From: Rhizobium cauense
GTDB taxonomy: Bacteria > Pseudomonadota > Alphaproteobacteria > Rhizobiales > Rhizobiaceae
Length of the DNA stretch: 64,000 nt
NCBI RefSeq assembly: GCF_019511525.1
Contig: NZ_JAEUAT010000002.1
Span: 434,001-498,000, forward strand
Reading direction: 5' to 3'
A model generated the notes under the pieces. It saw only the letters and a program-made list of their open reading frames with translations, was not told where the DNA came from and did no database searches. This document shows, piece after piece, positions 1 through 8,653 of the stretch (positions within the stretch are counted from its first letter, which is position 1; every line of letters starts with the position of its first letter). Made by a program: the position numbers and the translations under genes.

Positions 1-2
1 AC

Positions 3-1067
3 GTTCGCGCCAACACCACGACGGCCGAAAAGGTCAGTGAAGGCATCTACCGCCTGTCCGGCCATAAGTGGTTCATGTCTGCGCCGATGAGCGACGCCTT
101 CGTGATGCTGGCGCAGACGAAAGATGGAATGGGCTGCTTCCTCGTTCCTCGGCTGCTGGAGGATGGCTCGGCGAACGGCCTTCACTTCCAGCGACTCAAG
201 GACAAGGTGGGCAATCGCTCCAATGCCTCCTCCGAGGTCGAGTTCAACGATACGTTCGGCTTCCTGCTCGGCACGCCGGATGGCGGTATCCGCACAATTC
301 TCGATATGGTGACATTGACGCGGCTCGACTGCGCGCTGGCATCCTCGGGCATCATGCGCGCGTCGCTGGCGGAAGCCGTGCATCACACCCGCGGCCGCAG
401 CGTTTTCGGAAAGATGCTGGTGAGCCAGCCGATCATGACGCGTGTCCTGGCCGATATGGCCCTCGATGTGGCGGCTGCGACGGCGCTGTCCTTCCGCCTT
501 GCCGATGCCTTTGACCGGGCACGCGGCAGCGCCGAAGAGGCCGCCTACGCCCGCGTCATGACGCCGGTCGCGAAATACTGGTGCTGCAAGATCGCGCCTG
601 CGCTGATCTACGAAGCGATGGAGTGCATCGGCGGCAGCGGCTATATCGAGGAACGGCCTATCGCCCGCCACTACCGCGAAGCGCCCGTTAACGCGATCTG
701 GGAAGGCTCGGGTAACGTCATGGCGCTCGACGTGCTGCGCATTCTGAACCGGGGCAAGGATCTCTTCGAGACCGTGTTTGCAGGGCTCGCGCGCGATCTC
801 GGTCCGGCAGGCAAGAAGACGATCGACGTGCTTCGTGCCGCCATGGCGCTTTGCGAGCGCGACGAGGGTGCTGCGCGCCTGCTGGTCGAACAGCTGGCGC
901 TCGCCGCCGGCGCCGCCGAGCTTTATCGCCTGGGGGCAGGGCGGATCGCCGACGCCTTCATCGAAACCCGCCTCGCAGGCGGCTGGCGCTCGACCTACGG
1001 CATGCTGGATTCACGCTTCGACGCCAGCTACATCGTCGATCTGCTCTATCCGCCGGCAAACTTATGA
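3..1067 (+). CDS. aidB: AidB-like acyl-CoA dehydrogenase, 3' part (5' end outside window)
   Basis: The reading frame is open from base 3 and lacks its start, so about 354 C-terminal residues are visible of a family near 540 residues. The sequence has the AidB-type order: GHKWFMSAPMSDA in the middle beta-domain, then RLKDKVGNRSNASSEVEF, a helical C-terminal domain with ALASSGIMRASLAEA, and the late motifs EAMECIGGSGYIEE and NAIWEGSGN. Family knowledge: AidB-like flavoproteins bind FAD and belong to the alkylation-stress response, while sequence relatives act as isovaleryl-type acyl-CoA dehydrogenases. The stop overlaps the next start (ATGA), so it is probably cotranscribed with the GNAT gene. 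The flavoprotein fold is secure; AidB rather than a catabolic dehydrogenase is likely but not certain. Confidence 0.85.
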   Translation, partial: VRANTTTAEKVSEGIYRLSGHKWFMSAPMSDAFVMLAQTKDGMGCFLVPRLLEDGSANGLHFQRLKDKVGNRSNASSEVEFNDTFGFLLGTPDGGIRTILDMVTLTRLDCALASSGIMRASLAEAVHHTRGRSVFGKMLVSQPIMTRVLADMALDVAAATALSFRLADAFDRARGSAEEAAYARVMTPVAKYWCCKIAPALIYEAMECIGGSGYIEERPIARHYREAPVNAIWEGSGNVMALDVLRILNRGKDLFETVFAGLARDLGPAGKKTIDVLRAAMALCERDEGAARLLVEQLALAAGAAELYRLGAGRIADAFIETRLAGGWRSTYGMLDSRFDASYIVDLLYPPANL

Positions 1068-1681
1068 CTGTGCTGCGTCCCGTCCGCGCCGGCGATCTCG
1101 AGCAGATTTATCAGATCTCGCTGGTGACGGGCGATGCCGGCAGCGACGCGACCAAATTGCATCGCGATGGCAAGCTGATCGGGCACATCTACTCCGCACC
1201 TTACGTCATGCTGAGCCCCGAAACTGCTTTCGTGGCAGAGGACTCCGAAGGCGTCGCCGGCTACATCGTCGGCGTGTTCGATACGGTTGCATTCGAACAG
1301 CGGCTTGAACGCGATTGGTGGCCGTCACTTCGTCAAGCCTACAGTGATCCACAGGGCGATCCCGAGAGCTGGGACGCCGATCAGAAACGCATAGCCGCGA
1401 TCCACCATCCTTCTTCGGCGCCTGCTGCGCTCCTCGAAGCCTTTCCCGCGCACATCCACATGAACCTGCTGCCGCGTTTGCAGGGGCAGGGGATGGGCAC
1501 GAAGCTCCTCGACCGATGGCTGAAGAATGCAAGGGAGGCCGGCGTCGAAGCCGTCCACCTCGGCGCCAATGCCAACAATTATGGCGCTCTGCGTTTTTGG
1601 GGCTCCCGCGGGTTCAGCCGACTTGGCCCGCCATTGGTCGACGCTTCCGACCGAACGGTCTGGTTCGGACAGAGGCTATAA
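1064..1681 (+). CDS. GNAT family N-acetyltransferase
   Basis: This 205-residue protein has a GNAT fold. The acetyl-CoA pyrophosphate-binding loop is LQGQGMGTKLL (about residues 140-150), followed by HLGANANNYGALRFWGSRGF, the usual motif B region. The start ATG overlaps the stop of the AidB-like gene by four bases, which suggests translational coupling. An insertion of about 60 residues (DWWPSLRQ to FPAHIHMN) precedes the fold core; similar insertions occur in GNATs related to O-GlcNAcase C-terminal domains. The substrate cannot be read from sequence. It is the first of five GNAT genes within 10 kb. Confidence 0.85.
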   Translation: MTVLRPVRAGDLEQIYQISLVTGDAGSDATKLHRDGKLIGHIYSAPYVMLSPETAFVAEDSEGVAGYIVGVFDTVAFEQRLERDWWPSLRQAYSDPQGDPESWDADQKRIAAIHHPSSAPAALLEAFPAHIHMNLLPRLQGQGMGTKLLDRWLKNAREAGVEAVHLGANANNYGALRFWGSRGFSRLGPPLVDASDRTVWFGQRL

Positions 1682-1696
1682 GGACAGGCAGCTAAA

Positions 1697-1714
1697 TGTC
1701 ACCGTATGGTGACA
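1697..1714. promoter_or_regulatory. Perfect palindrome upstream of a tetR-type gene (candidate operator)
   Basis: TGTCACC-GTAT-GGTGACA is a perfect inverted repeat with 7-bp arms, 15 bp after the GNAT stop and 117 bp before the chosen tetR start. A second, imperfect repeat (GTTGTTACT, 8 bp, AGTGACAAC) lies at 1790-1815, just before the start. Both contain GTGAC/GTCAC half-sites, as expected if the TetR protein binds its own promoter. This is an inference from position and symmetry. Confidence 0.5.
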
Positions 1715-1830
1715 CTTTGAAATCGTTGCCGTCTTTCGCGAACTGTCCACAATCTTTGCAAGACTTGTCCGTTGCCGCTGATCTGTGGCGTTGTTACTCA
1801 CCGCAAAGTGACAACTGGACCGAATCCCTC

Positions 1831-2493
1831 ATGCTAAACGACCCCATGGTGCTTGCACCCGTTGCCGACGCAATCCGCGTCGAACCCGAAAAGCGCGTCC
1901 GCGACCGCGGCGCAACGGAAAAAGCGATCCTGAATGCGGCCAAGTCGTTGCTAGCGGAAGAAGGATTCCAGAATTTCGGCATCAACGCGGTCGCCCGCCG
2001 CGCCGGCTGCGACAAGCAGCTGATCTACCGCTATTACGGCGGCTTGAATGGCCTCGTGGAAGCGATCGGCGCCGATCTCGGCAATTGGGTCAAGGACCGC
2101 ATTCCCGAGGATACTGGCGGCATGTTCCTTCTGACCTACGGCGACCTCATGGAGCGGCTGTCGCTGCTTTTCCTCGAAGCGTTGCGGGATGATCCGCTTG
2201 TTCGTCGAATCGTTGCCTGGGAAGTGTCCGAGAACACGGAGCAGGTGAGGCGGCTTTCCGAGGCGCGGTCAAAGGCCCTGGCAACCTGGCTCGATCGCAT
2301 GCGTGGATCGCTGACGCCGCCGAAGGGTGTCGACGTTGTGGCCGTCAATGCGATTTTGATCGCGGCCATCCAGCATCTCGTTCTCTCCGCATCCGCTGGC
2401 GGCCAGTGTGCCGGACTGGCGCTGAAAACGGCGAAGGATTGGGATAAGGCCGCAACGGCTCTGAAACGCATCGTTCGCGGCGTCTACGGCTGA
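1831..2493 (+). CDS. TetR/AcrR family transcriptional regulator
   Basis: The protein has 220 residues from the ATG at 1831. An upstream in-frame ATG at 1696 would run through the palindromes and add a non-conserved leader, so it was not used. The N-terminal helix-turn-helix is clear: AILNAAKSLLAEEGFQNFGINAVARRAGCDKQLIYRYYGG, quoted here as the run from AILNAAK to RYYGG. The C-terminal ligand domain is only generic. It is the only gene on this strand before two small membrane genes, so the target is probably itself or the acyl-CoA dehydrogenase region. The ligand is unknown. Confidence 0.85.
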   Translation: MLNDPMVLAPVADAIRVEPEKRVRDRGATEKAILNAAKSLLAEEGFQNFGINAVARRAGCDKQLIYRYYGGLNGLVEAIGADLGNWVKDRIPEDTGGMFLLTYGDLMERLSLLFLEALRDDPLVRRIVAWEVSENTEQVRRLSEARSKALATWLDRMRGSLTPPKGVDVVAVNAILIAAIQHLVLSASAGGQCAGLALKTAKDWDKAATALKRIVRGVYG

Positions 2494-2624
2494 GGGCGGA
2501 GCCGGAGCACAGTCTTTCCACAGGCGTCCCGGTGCGCGTTAACCTTAGCAAATGGTTTACGTTGCGCCTTTCCGGTTAAGACGTCAGTTTGCCAGGCAGT
2601 CCAAAATGTTGGGTGTCTGGAACC

Positions 2625-2798
2625 ATGGGAACTAAAATCGCGAGAGCCGCGTTTCTTGTTGCCGCGATGATGTTTTTCGCTGTGCTTGCGCTGGATATCG
2701 CTGTGCCGGCGCTGGTTTTGGGTTCGATGGCGTTGTCGATATGGGCGGTTTCCCACGAGGGGCTATCCATTCGAAGAGAACGAGAGACGACCGCATGA
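2625..2798 (+). CDS. Small membrane protein (57 aa)
   Basis: Starting at ATG 2625, the product has 57 residues with one or two hydrophobic segments (AAFLVAAMMFFAVLALDIAV and PALVLGSMALSIWAV) and a basic tail RRERE. It overlaps the next gene by ATGA, so the two are probably coupled. I recognise no family. An upstream in-frame start exists at 2589 but the residues before MGTKIARA look random. Confidence 0.6.
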   Translation: MGTKIARAAFLVAAMMFFAVLALDIAVPALVLGSMALSIWAVSHEGLSIRRERETTA

Positions 2799-3127
2799 AG
2801 TGGTTCCTGATCTTCTGGGCCGGTCCCATTGTCTTCCTGGCGGGATGGTATTGGCTTTCCTATTACGACATGAATTTCGGCATCTATATGCTCAGCAGGC
2901 AGGTGCATGACCTGACCTTCGAGATTTACGGCAAGGTGCTCGGCATTCCGCCGGAAACCATTCCGCCGCTGGTCGCCCGCGCGATCGTCGTGGACAGTCT
3001 TGTAGTCTTCGCAATCATTGGGTTCCGCCGACGCAAGGCGATTGCCGCCTGGTGGCGTGCACGTCACGCGTCAAAATCGTCCGATGCCGTTCTGCCGAGC
3101 AGCGATAGCCTGTCTAGCGCTCCCTGA
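2795..3127 (+). CDS. DUF6105-type small membrane protein
   Basis: The 110-residue product begins [20 protein letters not shown], a hydrophobic segment acting as signal anchor. A second membrane segment is [13 protein letters not shown], followed by a basic [17 protein letters not shown]. The N-terminus resembles rhizobial DUF6105 proteins (from memory). The start overlaps the previous stop (ATGA). The 3' end overlaps the 3' end of ruvX on the other strand by 64 bases, an unusually long tail-to-tail overlap. Function unknown. Confidence 0.7.
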   Translation: MKWFLIFWAGPIVFLAGWYWLSYYDMNFGIYMLSRQVHDLTFEIYGKVLGIPPETIPPLVARAIVVDSLVVFAIIGFRRRKAIAAWWRARHASKSSDAVLPSSDSLSSAP

Positions 3128-3558
3128 AGAATGAAGCTTGCCGCTGCCGAGTCGATCCGCTCGGCACGCTGCCTGCGTGATACGTCCATTTCGAGCAGCG
3201 CCCGCTCGGCAGCGACCGTCGAAAGCCGCTCGTCCCAGTAGACGAAAGGCAGATCGGTCTTCTGCTCCATGTTGCGCACGAAGGCTCGCGTCGCCTGAAC
3301 GCGCGGTCCGGCCGATCCGTCCATATTGACAGGCAGGCCGATGACGAAGGCGGCGACCTTTTCCTTCGCGGCAAACTCCAGCAACGTCGTCGCATCGATC
3401 GTAAATTTCTCGCGCTTGATGACCGGCCGCGGCGTCGAAAAACGCCGACCGAGATCGGACATCGAAAGCCCGATCGTCTTCGTGCCGAGATCGAGACCGG
3501 CGATCGCCTGTCCCGGCTGCAACGCAGTTGCCAGTTCTTCGATCGTCAGCACCGTCAT
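3064..3558 (-). CDS. ruvX: RuvX/YqgF family Holliday-junction resolvase-like nuclease
   Basis: This 164-residue protein shows the RNase H-like YqgF pattern: the first strand [15 protein letters not shown] holds the first catalytic Asp, [13 protein letters not shown] follows, the acidic [13 protein letters not shown] gives the Asp-Glu pair, and [13 protein letters not shown] supplies the final Asp. In bacteria the family acts in 16S rRNA 5' maturation and has been proposed as a Holliday-junction resolvase. Length is slightly above the usual 140-160. The last 64 coding bases overlap the convergent DUF6105-type gene. A divergent intergenic region of about 120 bp separates it from the UPF0173 gene. 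Confidence 0.92.
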   Translation of the reverse strand: MTVLTIEELATALQPGQAIAGLDLGTKTIGLSMSDLGRRFSTPRPVIKREKFTIDATTLLEFAAKEKVAAFVIGLPVNMDGSAGPRVQATRAFVRNMEQKTDLPFVYWDERLSTVAAERALLEMDVSRRQRAERIDSAAASFILQGALDRLSLLGRTASDDFDA

Positions 3559-3676
3559 CGTCGTTTCATCCCCTCAAAAGAAATTGAAGCGGTGACGCTT
3601 TTCTTTGCGACCGCATCCGATATGTCCATAGCCAGCAAAACAGGCTTTTGCATCCGATAATCGAAGGAGACATTTT

Positions 3677-4381
3677 ATGAAGATCACTTGGCTCGGTCAC
3701 TCCGCTTTCCGCATCGAGATTGGGAAGGCGAAAATCCTGCTGGATCCGTTCCTCACGCACAATTCCTCCTTCTCCGGACAGAGCATCAAGGATGTCGCAA
3801 GCGGCGTCACCCATATCCTGCTGACCCACGGTCACGGCGATCATGTCGGCGACACCGTCGCGCTCGCCAAGGAGACCGGAGCGGTCGTTCTCGCCAACGC
3901 CGACCTTGCGTCGTGGCTGGGCTCGAAGGGGCTGACGAAGCTCGAAATGGGCAACACCGGCGGCACGATTTCGTTCGACGGTTTCTCGGCGACCTTTACC
4001 AACGCGCTGCATTCCTCCGCCCAGATCACCGAGGACGGCGTTTCGCATGCCCTCGGCAACGCCAACGGCCTGATGCTGCATTTCGACGAGGAAGCCTCCA
4101 TCCTCGCCATGGGCGATACCGACATCTTCTCGGACATGGCGCTGATCAATGAACTGCACCAGCCGGATATCGGGCTGGTGCCGGTCGGCGACCGCTTCAC
4201 GATGGGCGGCGCGGTCGCGGCGCTGGCCTGCCAGCGCTACTTCAACTTCAAGACGGCGATACCCTGCCATTACGGCACCTTCCCGATTATCGACCAGACG
4301 CCCGAGAAGTTTGTCTCTGGTATGGATGGATCGAAGACAACGGTAAAGACGCCGAAGCCCGGCGCGAGCCTTTCCTTCTAG
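3677..4381 (+). CDS. UPF0173 metal-dependent hydrolase (metallo-beta-lactamase fold)
   Basis: The 234-residue protein starts [14 protein letters not shown] and carries HGHGDHVGD at residues 51-59, the zinc-binding HxHxDH motif of the beta-lactamase fold. Further ligands fit [10 protein letters not shown] and PCHYGTFP. An AAGGAG Shine-Dalgarno sequence lies nine bases before the ATG. Length and motif order match UPF0173. The substrate of this family is unknown. Confidence 0.9.
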   Translation: MKITWLGHSAFRIEIGKAKILLDPFLTHNSSFSGQSIKDVASGVTHILLTHGHGDHVGDTVALAKETGAVVLANADLASWLGSKGLTKLEMGNTGGTISFDGFSATFTNALHSSAQITEDGVSHALGNANGLMLHFDEEASILAMGDTDIFSDMALINELHQPDIGLVPVGDRFTMGGAVAALACQRYFNFKTAIPCHYGTFPIIDQTPEKFVSGMDGSKTTVKTPKPGASLSF

Positions 4382-4504
4382 GTTACGTCTGCAAAACCGC
4401 CCGATTTCGGCAGCGGAATTCTACGCAATCCGAAGGCCATGCCCGTTGCGCACGGCGGGCGTGGCCTTTATAGCGGGTAGGAAAAATCCTATCCGGAGAA
4501 TACC

Positions 4505-4792
4505 ATGTCCGTCGACTTTGCCACCGTTAAGCGCGTAGCGCGCCTTGCCCGTATTGCCGTCACCGAAGAAGAGGCAAATCGCATGGTGGGTGAGCTGAAT
4601 GGTATTCTCGGCTTCGTCGAGCAGCTCTCCGAAGTCGACGTCGAGGGCGTCGAGGCCATGACCTCGGTCACCCCGATGGAAATGAAGAAGCGCACGGATG
4701 ACGTGACCGACGGCAACAAGGCCGCCGATATCGTTTCGAACGCGCCTGTCACCGATCAGAATTTCTTCCTGGTACCCAAAGTCGTCGAATAA
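4505..4792 (+). CDS. gatC: Asp-tRNA(Asn)/Glu-tRNA(Gln) amidotransferase subunit C
   Basis: The 95-residue protein matches Gat[21 protein letters not shown] near the N-terminus, then [20 protein letters not shown], and a C-terminal [17 protein letters not shown]. GatC clamps GatA to GatB in the enzyme that converts misacylated Asp-tRNA(Asn) or Glu-tRNA(Gln) to the amidated forms. A CGGAG ribosome site lies just upstream. gatA follows after 54 bases, but gatB is 3.9 kb away from gatC, behind five intervening genes. Confidence 0.95.
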   Translation: MSVDFATVKRVARLARIAVTEEEANRMVGELNGILGFVEQLSEVDVEGVEAMTSVTPMEMKKRTDDVTDGNKAADIVSNAPVTDQNFFLVPKVVE

Positions 4793-4846
4793 GGCATTAG
4801 CCGCTTTCCGACCTCCGTTGCCATTCCAGATTTGAAGCGAATTATC

Positions 4847-6328
4847 ATGAGCGAACTCACCAGCCTGACCATTGCCGAAGCCCGCAAGAAGCTGCGTGCC
4901 AAGGAGATCAAAGCGACCGAATTGACCGAGGCCTACATCTCGGCGATCGAAGCGGCCAACGAAAAGCTCAACGCCTATATCAAGGTCACGCCCGAGAAGG
5001 CGCTGCAGATGGCCGAAGCCTCCGATGCGCGTCTCGCCGGCGGCAAGGGCGGTGAGCTCGAAGGCATCCCGCTCGGTATCAAGGACCTGTTCGCCACCGA
5101 AGGCATCCATACACAGGCTTGCAGCCACATCCTTGACGGTTTCAAGCCGCACTACGAGTCGACAGTCACCCAGAATCTGTGGGACGATGGCGCCGTCATG
5201 CTCGGCAAGCTCAACATGGACGAGTTCGCCATGGGCTCTTCCAACGAGACCTCCTACTACGGCGCGGTGATTAACCCCTGGCGCTCGGGCGGATCCAACC
5301 AGCAATTGGTGCCGGGCGGCTCGTCCGGCGGTTCCGCTGCCGCAGTTGCGGCCCACCTCTGCGCCGGTGCCACGGCAACCGATACCGGCGGCTCGATCCG
5401 CCAGCCTGCTGCCTTCACCGGCACTGTTGGAATCAAGCCGACCTACGGCCGCTGCTCGCGTTGGGGCACGGTAGCCTTCGCGTCCTCGCTCGATCAGGCC
5501 GGCCCGATCGCGCGCGATGTGCGCGATGCCGCGATCCTCTTGAAGTCGATGGCGTCTGTCGACGCGAAGGACACGACTTCTGTCGACCTGCCGGTCCCGG
5601 ACTACGAGGCTGCACTCGGCCAGTCGCTGAAGGGCATGAAAATCGGTATTCCGAACGAATACCGCGTCGATGGCATGCCTGAGGAAATCGAAACGCTCTG
5701 GCAGCAGGGCATTGCCTGGCTGAAGGATGCCGGCGCCGAGATCGTCAACATCTCGCTGCCGCATACGAAGTACGCCCTGCCGGCCTATTACATCGTCGCT
5801 CCGGCGGAAGCCTCCTCGAACCTTGCCCGCTACGACGGCGTCCGCTACGGCCTGCGGGTCGATGGCAAGGACATCGTCGACATGTACGAAAAGACGCGTG
5901 CTGCCGGCTTCGGCAAGGAAGTCAAGCGCCGCATCATGATCGGCACCTACGTTCTGTCCGCAGGCTACTACGACGCCTACTACATCAAGGCCCAGAAGGT
6001 TCGCACGCTGATCAAGCGCGACTTCGAACTGGCGTTCAACGCCGGCGTCGATGCGATCCTGACGCCCGCGACTCCGTCGTCGGCCTTCGGCGTCGCCGAC
6101 GAGAACCTCGCCTCGGATCCGGTCAAGATGTACCTCAACGACATCTTCACCGTGACGGTGAACATGGCCGGGCTGCCGGGTATTGCCGTTCCTGCGGGCC
6201 TGGATCACAGCGGCCTGCCGCTCGGTCTGCAGCTGATCGGCAAGCCCTTCGACGAAGAGACGCTGTTCAAGACGGCGCACGTAATCGAGCAGGCGGCAGG
6301 CAAGTTCACGCCCGCCAAGTGGTGGTAA
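4847..6328 (+). CDS. gatA: Asp-tRNA(Asn)/Glu-tRNA(Gln) amidotransferase subunit A
   Basis: The 493-residue protein is an amidase-signature enzyme. It shows the Ser-cisSer-Lys triad: [10 protein letters not shown] carries the Lys, [14 protein letters not shown] the Gly/Ser-rich signature, and [12 protein letters not shown] the nucleophilic Ser. GatA hydrolyses glutamine and channels ammonia to GatB. The ATG at 4847 ([16 protein letters not shown]) was chosen over a TTG 15 bases upstream because it gives the usual N-terminus. The stop overlaps the start region of the next GNAT gene. Confidence 0.96.
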   Translation: MSELTSLTIAEARKKLRAKEIKATELTEAYISAIEAANEKLNAYIKVTPEKALQMAEASDARLAGGKGGELEGIPLGIKDLFATEGIHTQACSHILDGFKPHYESTVTQNLWDDGAVMLGKLNMDEFAMGSSNETSYYGAVINPWRSGGSNQQLVPGGSSGGSAAAVAAHLCAGATATDTGGSIRQPAAFTGTVGIKPTYGRCSRWGTVAFASSLDQAGPIARDVRDAAILLKSMASVDAKDTTSVDLPVPDYEAALGQSLKGMKIGIPNEYRVDGMPEEIETLWQQGIAWLKDAGAEIVNISLPHTKYALPAYYIVAPAEASSNLARYDGVRYGLRVDGKDIVDMYEKTRAAGFGKEVKRRIMIGTYVLSAGYYDAYYIKAQKVRTLIKRDFELAFNAGVDAILTPATPSSAFGVADENLASDPVKMYLNDIFTVTVNMAGLPGIAVPAGLDHSGLPLGLQLIGKPFDEETLFKTAHVIEQAAGKFTPAKWW

Positions 6329-6813
6329 GCGAGCTTACAATCCGGAGAATGACCGTCGCCGACCATCACATGGTCGGCGAAGTCGGTTTCGCGGCATGGA
6401 AATCCAGCAGTGCCGAAGAGGCCGGCTTCAGCCAGGCACACGTCATCGAACGTGCTCGCAATGCATTCTTCGATTACCCTGTTGCTGCAAAAGGCGATGT
6501 CGTCGTCGCTGAACTTGAAGGCAGGGTGGTCGGTTGGGGCGCTCGAGAAAACGAGCCCGATTACATATCGGATATCTGGATTGATCCGATCCACCAAGGC
6601 CGTGGTATCGGCTCCGCCCTTGTTCGTCATTTCCTTGCATGCATTATTGCCGACGGGTTCAACTTCGCAAAAATTGACACGCGAGCTAGCAATGTGGGCG
6701 CGATCCGACTTTATGAGCGGGCCGGCTTCTCAATCGTTTGGCGTGGCGAGAGGTTCGATGCGGGACTCGGAATTTCGCTCGAAAAGGTGCATATGGAGCG
6801 GCACTTCGGCTAA
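6319..6813 (+). CDS. GNAT family N-acetyltransferase
   Basis: The 164-residue product reads [19 protein letters not shown] at the N-terminus and has a clear acetyl-CoA loop [11 protein letters not shown] followed by [13 protein letters not shown]. The GTG at 6319 lies within the last codons of gatA, giving a 10-base overlap; an ATG at 6349 would cut the first beta strand. It looks like a paralogue of the GNAT at 7694: both share an AFF motif near residue 50, a GW-AREN/ARE segment, ISD-WIDP and the same loop spacing. Substrate unknown. Confidence 0.82.
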   Translation: MVVSELTIRRMTVADHHMVGEVGFAAWKSSSAEEAGFSQAHVIERARNAFFDYPVAAKGDVVVAELEGRVVGWGARENEPDYISDIWIDPIHQGRGIGSALVRHFLACIIADGFNFAKIDTRASNVGAIRLYERAGFSIVWRGERFDAGLGISLEKVHMERHFG

Positions 6814-6835
6814 GCCGCAATCTCGGGAGGGGCTT

Positions 6836-7111
6836 ATGTCCAAACAGGATCTGACTGATATGATCGAGGCGCTCGATCGCCTCGCAGCGGTGGGGTTCGT
6901 CATGGGCGCGGAGTGGCAGGCGGTGCACGAGATCTGCCAAGCGCATGAGGGCGAGGTGCCTTTCGACTGGGGACATGCGATCTGCCATCGAATCGAAGGC
7001 GACGACTGGAATGCTGACTATTGGTACCGCCGCGCTGGAAAACGCCGCGGGACCGGCACCATGGCCGAGGAATGGTCGGTGATGAAGGCAGCGCTTGCAG
7101 CCTTTCGGTGA
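6836..7111 (+). CDS. Conserved hypothetical protein (91 aa)
   Basis: The ATG at 6836 follows a GGGAGG ribosome site and sits 22 bases after the GNAT stop, so it is probably in the same transcript. The protein is soluble and Trp-rich: FVMGAEWQAVHEICQAHEG, FDWGHAICHRIEGDDWNADYW, and EEWSVMKAALAAF. I recognise no named domain. His and Cys positions could bind metal, but that is speculation. Confidence 0.65.
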   Translation: MSKQDLTDMIEALDRLAAVGFVMGAEWQAVHEICQAHEGEVPFDWGHAICHRIEGDDWNADYWYRRAGKRRGTGTMAEEWSVMKAALAAFR

Positions 7112-7150
7112 AGCCGCGCGCCGGGACAGCGCGCGGCTGAATGTCAAAGG

Positions 7151-7408
7151 CTACCTGTTATCCTGCTCCGCTCTCACGAGAACCAGTCCTCGCTCGGTAA
7201 TCCGATAGGGCTTCCCGCCCGAGGATTTGATCGCCCGCTTCTGCTTCAATTTGCGAAACAACTCGAGGCCAAAGCCGGGATAGACCCAGCCGTCGCGCGT
7301 GAAACACTTCACTGTCTCGATTTTCCTGTTGTCGTCGCGTTCGATTTCAATGCGGCCGCCCTGGGCCAATAGGTGCAGGATGCGCTGCTCCGTGCGTGAA
7401 ATATCCAT
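7151..7408 (-). CDS. yjhX: YjhX-type toxin (UPF0386)
   Basis: The 85-residue protein starts MDISRTEQRILHLLAQGG and continues with RIEIERDDNRKIETVKCFTR, GWVYPGF and RITERGLVLVRAEQDNR, matching the UPF0386/YjhX family over its full length. In E. coli YjhX is annotated as a toxin acting on topoisomerase, paired with the GNAT-family antitoxin YjhQ. Here the gene is convergent to one GNAT cluster and lies next to another GNAT gene at 7694, which makes an unlinked or diverged antitoxin partner possible. That pairing is inference. Confidence 0.82.
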   Translation of the reverse strand: MDISRTEQRILHLLAQGGRIEIERDDNRKIETVKCFTRDGWVYPGFGLELFRKLKQKRAIKSSGGKPYRITERGLVLVRAEQDNR

Positions 7409-7693
7409 GGATATGTCGATCCGGTATGGCGCCGACTAGGCGCGTAAAAACGATCTGGCGTCCCGGGGGACGTCATGGCTTCGCTTTTTTCGGGCCCATG
7501 CGCGCAGAAAGCCTGCGGGCAGGGCCTCTACCGGGTCTCAGAGGATGAGTTCAACATGCGGCCTTGATACCGGCTGGACGGCATTCCGTCAAGTTTTGCA
7601 ACCGGTGGAGGATCTTTGCACCGTGCCTCGCGCTCGAAACATGAGGCTTGGATAACCGGGTGATTCGGTGCTTTACTCAGCGCAACGTCGGAG

Positions 7694-8206
7694 GTGCCGT
7701 TGATCCACATTCGCAATGCCCGGGAAGGCGAAGCGGAGCTTTTGAGCGAGATCGGAGTAAGGGCCTGGCAGAAGGCGATGGCATCCATCGGTGAAGGAGA
7801 TGCCATGGTCGATGCCGCGCGAAGCGCGTTCTTCAACTTCGTTGCGGGGAGCTGGATCACCGTCACCGTCGTCGAATGGAACGGGCATGCGGCAGGATGG
7901 GCGGCGCGCGAAATGCTCGACGAGAAGATCTCGGACTTCTGGATCGATCCTGCCTTCACCGGTCACGGTCTTGGGACCGCACTCTTGCAGGATATCGAGA
8001 AAGACATAGCCGAGCAGGGCTTCGATACGGCAATGATGCAGACGCACTCGGGCAACTCCGAAGCGATCGGCTTTTTCCTGAAGCGTGGGTACGCAATTCA
8101 TTGGCTATCGATTGCCTACAATCCCAAGCTCGATCGCGATGTCCCGTCGGTCGGATTGTCAAAGTCACTGGAATCCGGGGCCGACGGCACCTACGGCCTG
8201 CTTTAA
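7694..8206 (+). CDS. GNAT family N-acetyltransferase next to yjhX
   Basis: The 170-residue product has the GNAT loop FTGHGLGTALL and the downstream NSEAIGFFLKRGYAIHW. The start is GTG 7694 or TTG 7700; no ATG fits before the first strand. It is a probable paralogue of the GNAT at 6319. It is divergent from yjhX with about 285 bp between starts. Since the E. coli YjhX partner YjhQ is also a GNAT, this gene could supply an antitoxin, but a simple acetyltransferase role is equally possible. Its end overlaps the convergent DUF1294 gene by four bases. Confidence 0.78.
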   Translation: MPLIHIRNAREGEAELLSEIGVRAWQKAMASIGEGDAMVDAARSAFFNFVAGSWITVTVVEWNGHAAGWAAREMLDEKISDFWIDPAFTGHGLGTALLQDIEKDIAEQGFDTAMMQTHSGNSEAIGFFLKRGYAIHWLSIAYNPKLDRDVPSVGLSKSLESGADGTYGLL

Positions 8207-8514
8207 AACGGGCCTTCCAGGGTGAAGTAGCTGAGAGCGCTCGATAGCAAGAGCGCCGCCACCATCACATGCAACATGACGATAGCCCTCAGGAACGACC
8301 GGAACGGTTCCTTCTGCGTTTTGTGCCGAAGAAGCCTTTGCGCACAAACAGCCCCCACGCTGCCACCGATGAAAGCGAGCGTGAGCAAGGTCCTCTCACT
8401 GATCCGGCGCCGACGATAGCGGGCAGCCTGCTTGTCGAGGAAGTAGATCGAGAACACGAAGGCATTCAACGCCACGAAGAGCCCGGTGATCTTGAGAATA
8501 TCAATCGCTGTCAT
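8203..8514 (-). CDS. DUF1294 family small membrane protein
   Basis: The 103-residue protein has the DUF1294 pattern: membrane segment ITGLFVALNAFVFSIYFLDK followed by DKQAARYRRRRISERTLL, a second segment LLTLAFIGGSVGAVCAQRLL, the conserved RHKTQKEPFRSFL, and a last membrane segment VMLHVMVAALLLSSALSYF. The family is found in many bacteria, sometimes fused to cold-shock domains; its role is unknown. It converges on the GNAT gene with a four-base overlap. Confidence 0.85.
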   Translation of the reverse strand: MTAIDILKITGLFVALNAFVFSIYFLDKQAARYRRRRISERTLLTLAFIGGSVGAVCAQRLLRHKTQKEPFRSFLRAIVMLHVMVAALLLSSALSYFTLEGPF

Positions 8515-8653
8515 TCAAATCACGCTAGAGCCATTGCGTTAACATGCACCAAACCGCCCGGCTTGCTGCGACGCACAGCCGAAAGCCTTGCACCCGCAGG
8601 CCATTTCCGTTACCTCACCAGTTGAAAAGAACAGCCTTAAAAAGAGCATCCCA

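Noticed and set aside
4421..6280. A 619-codon minus-strand frame opposite gatC and gatA
   Set aside because: An antisense shadow of two certain genes, with repetitive Arg/Asp/Gly content and no ribosome site.
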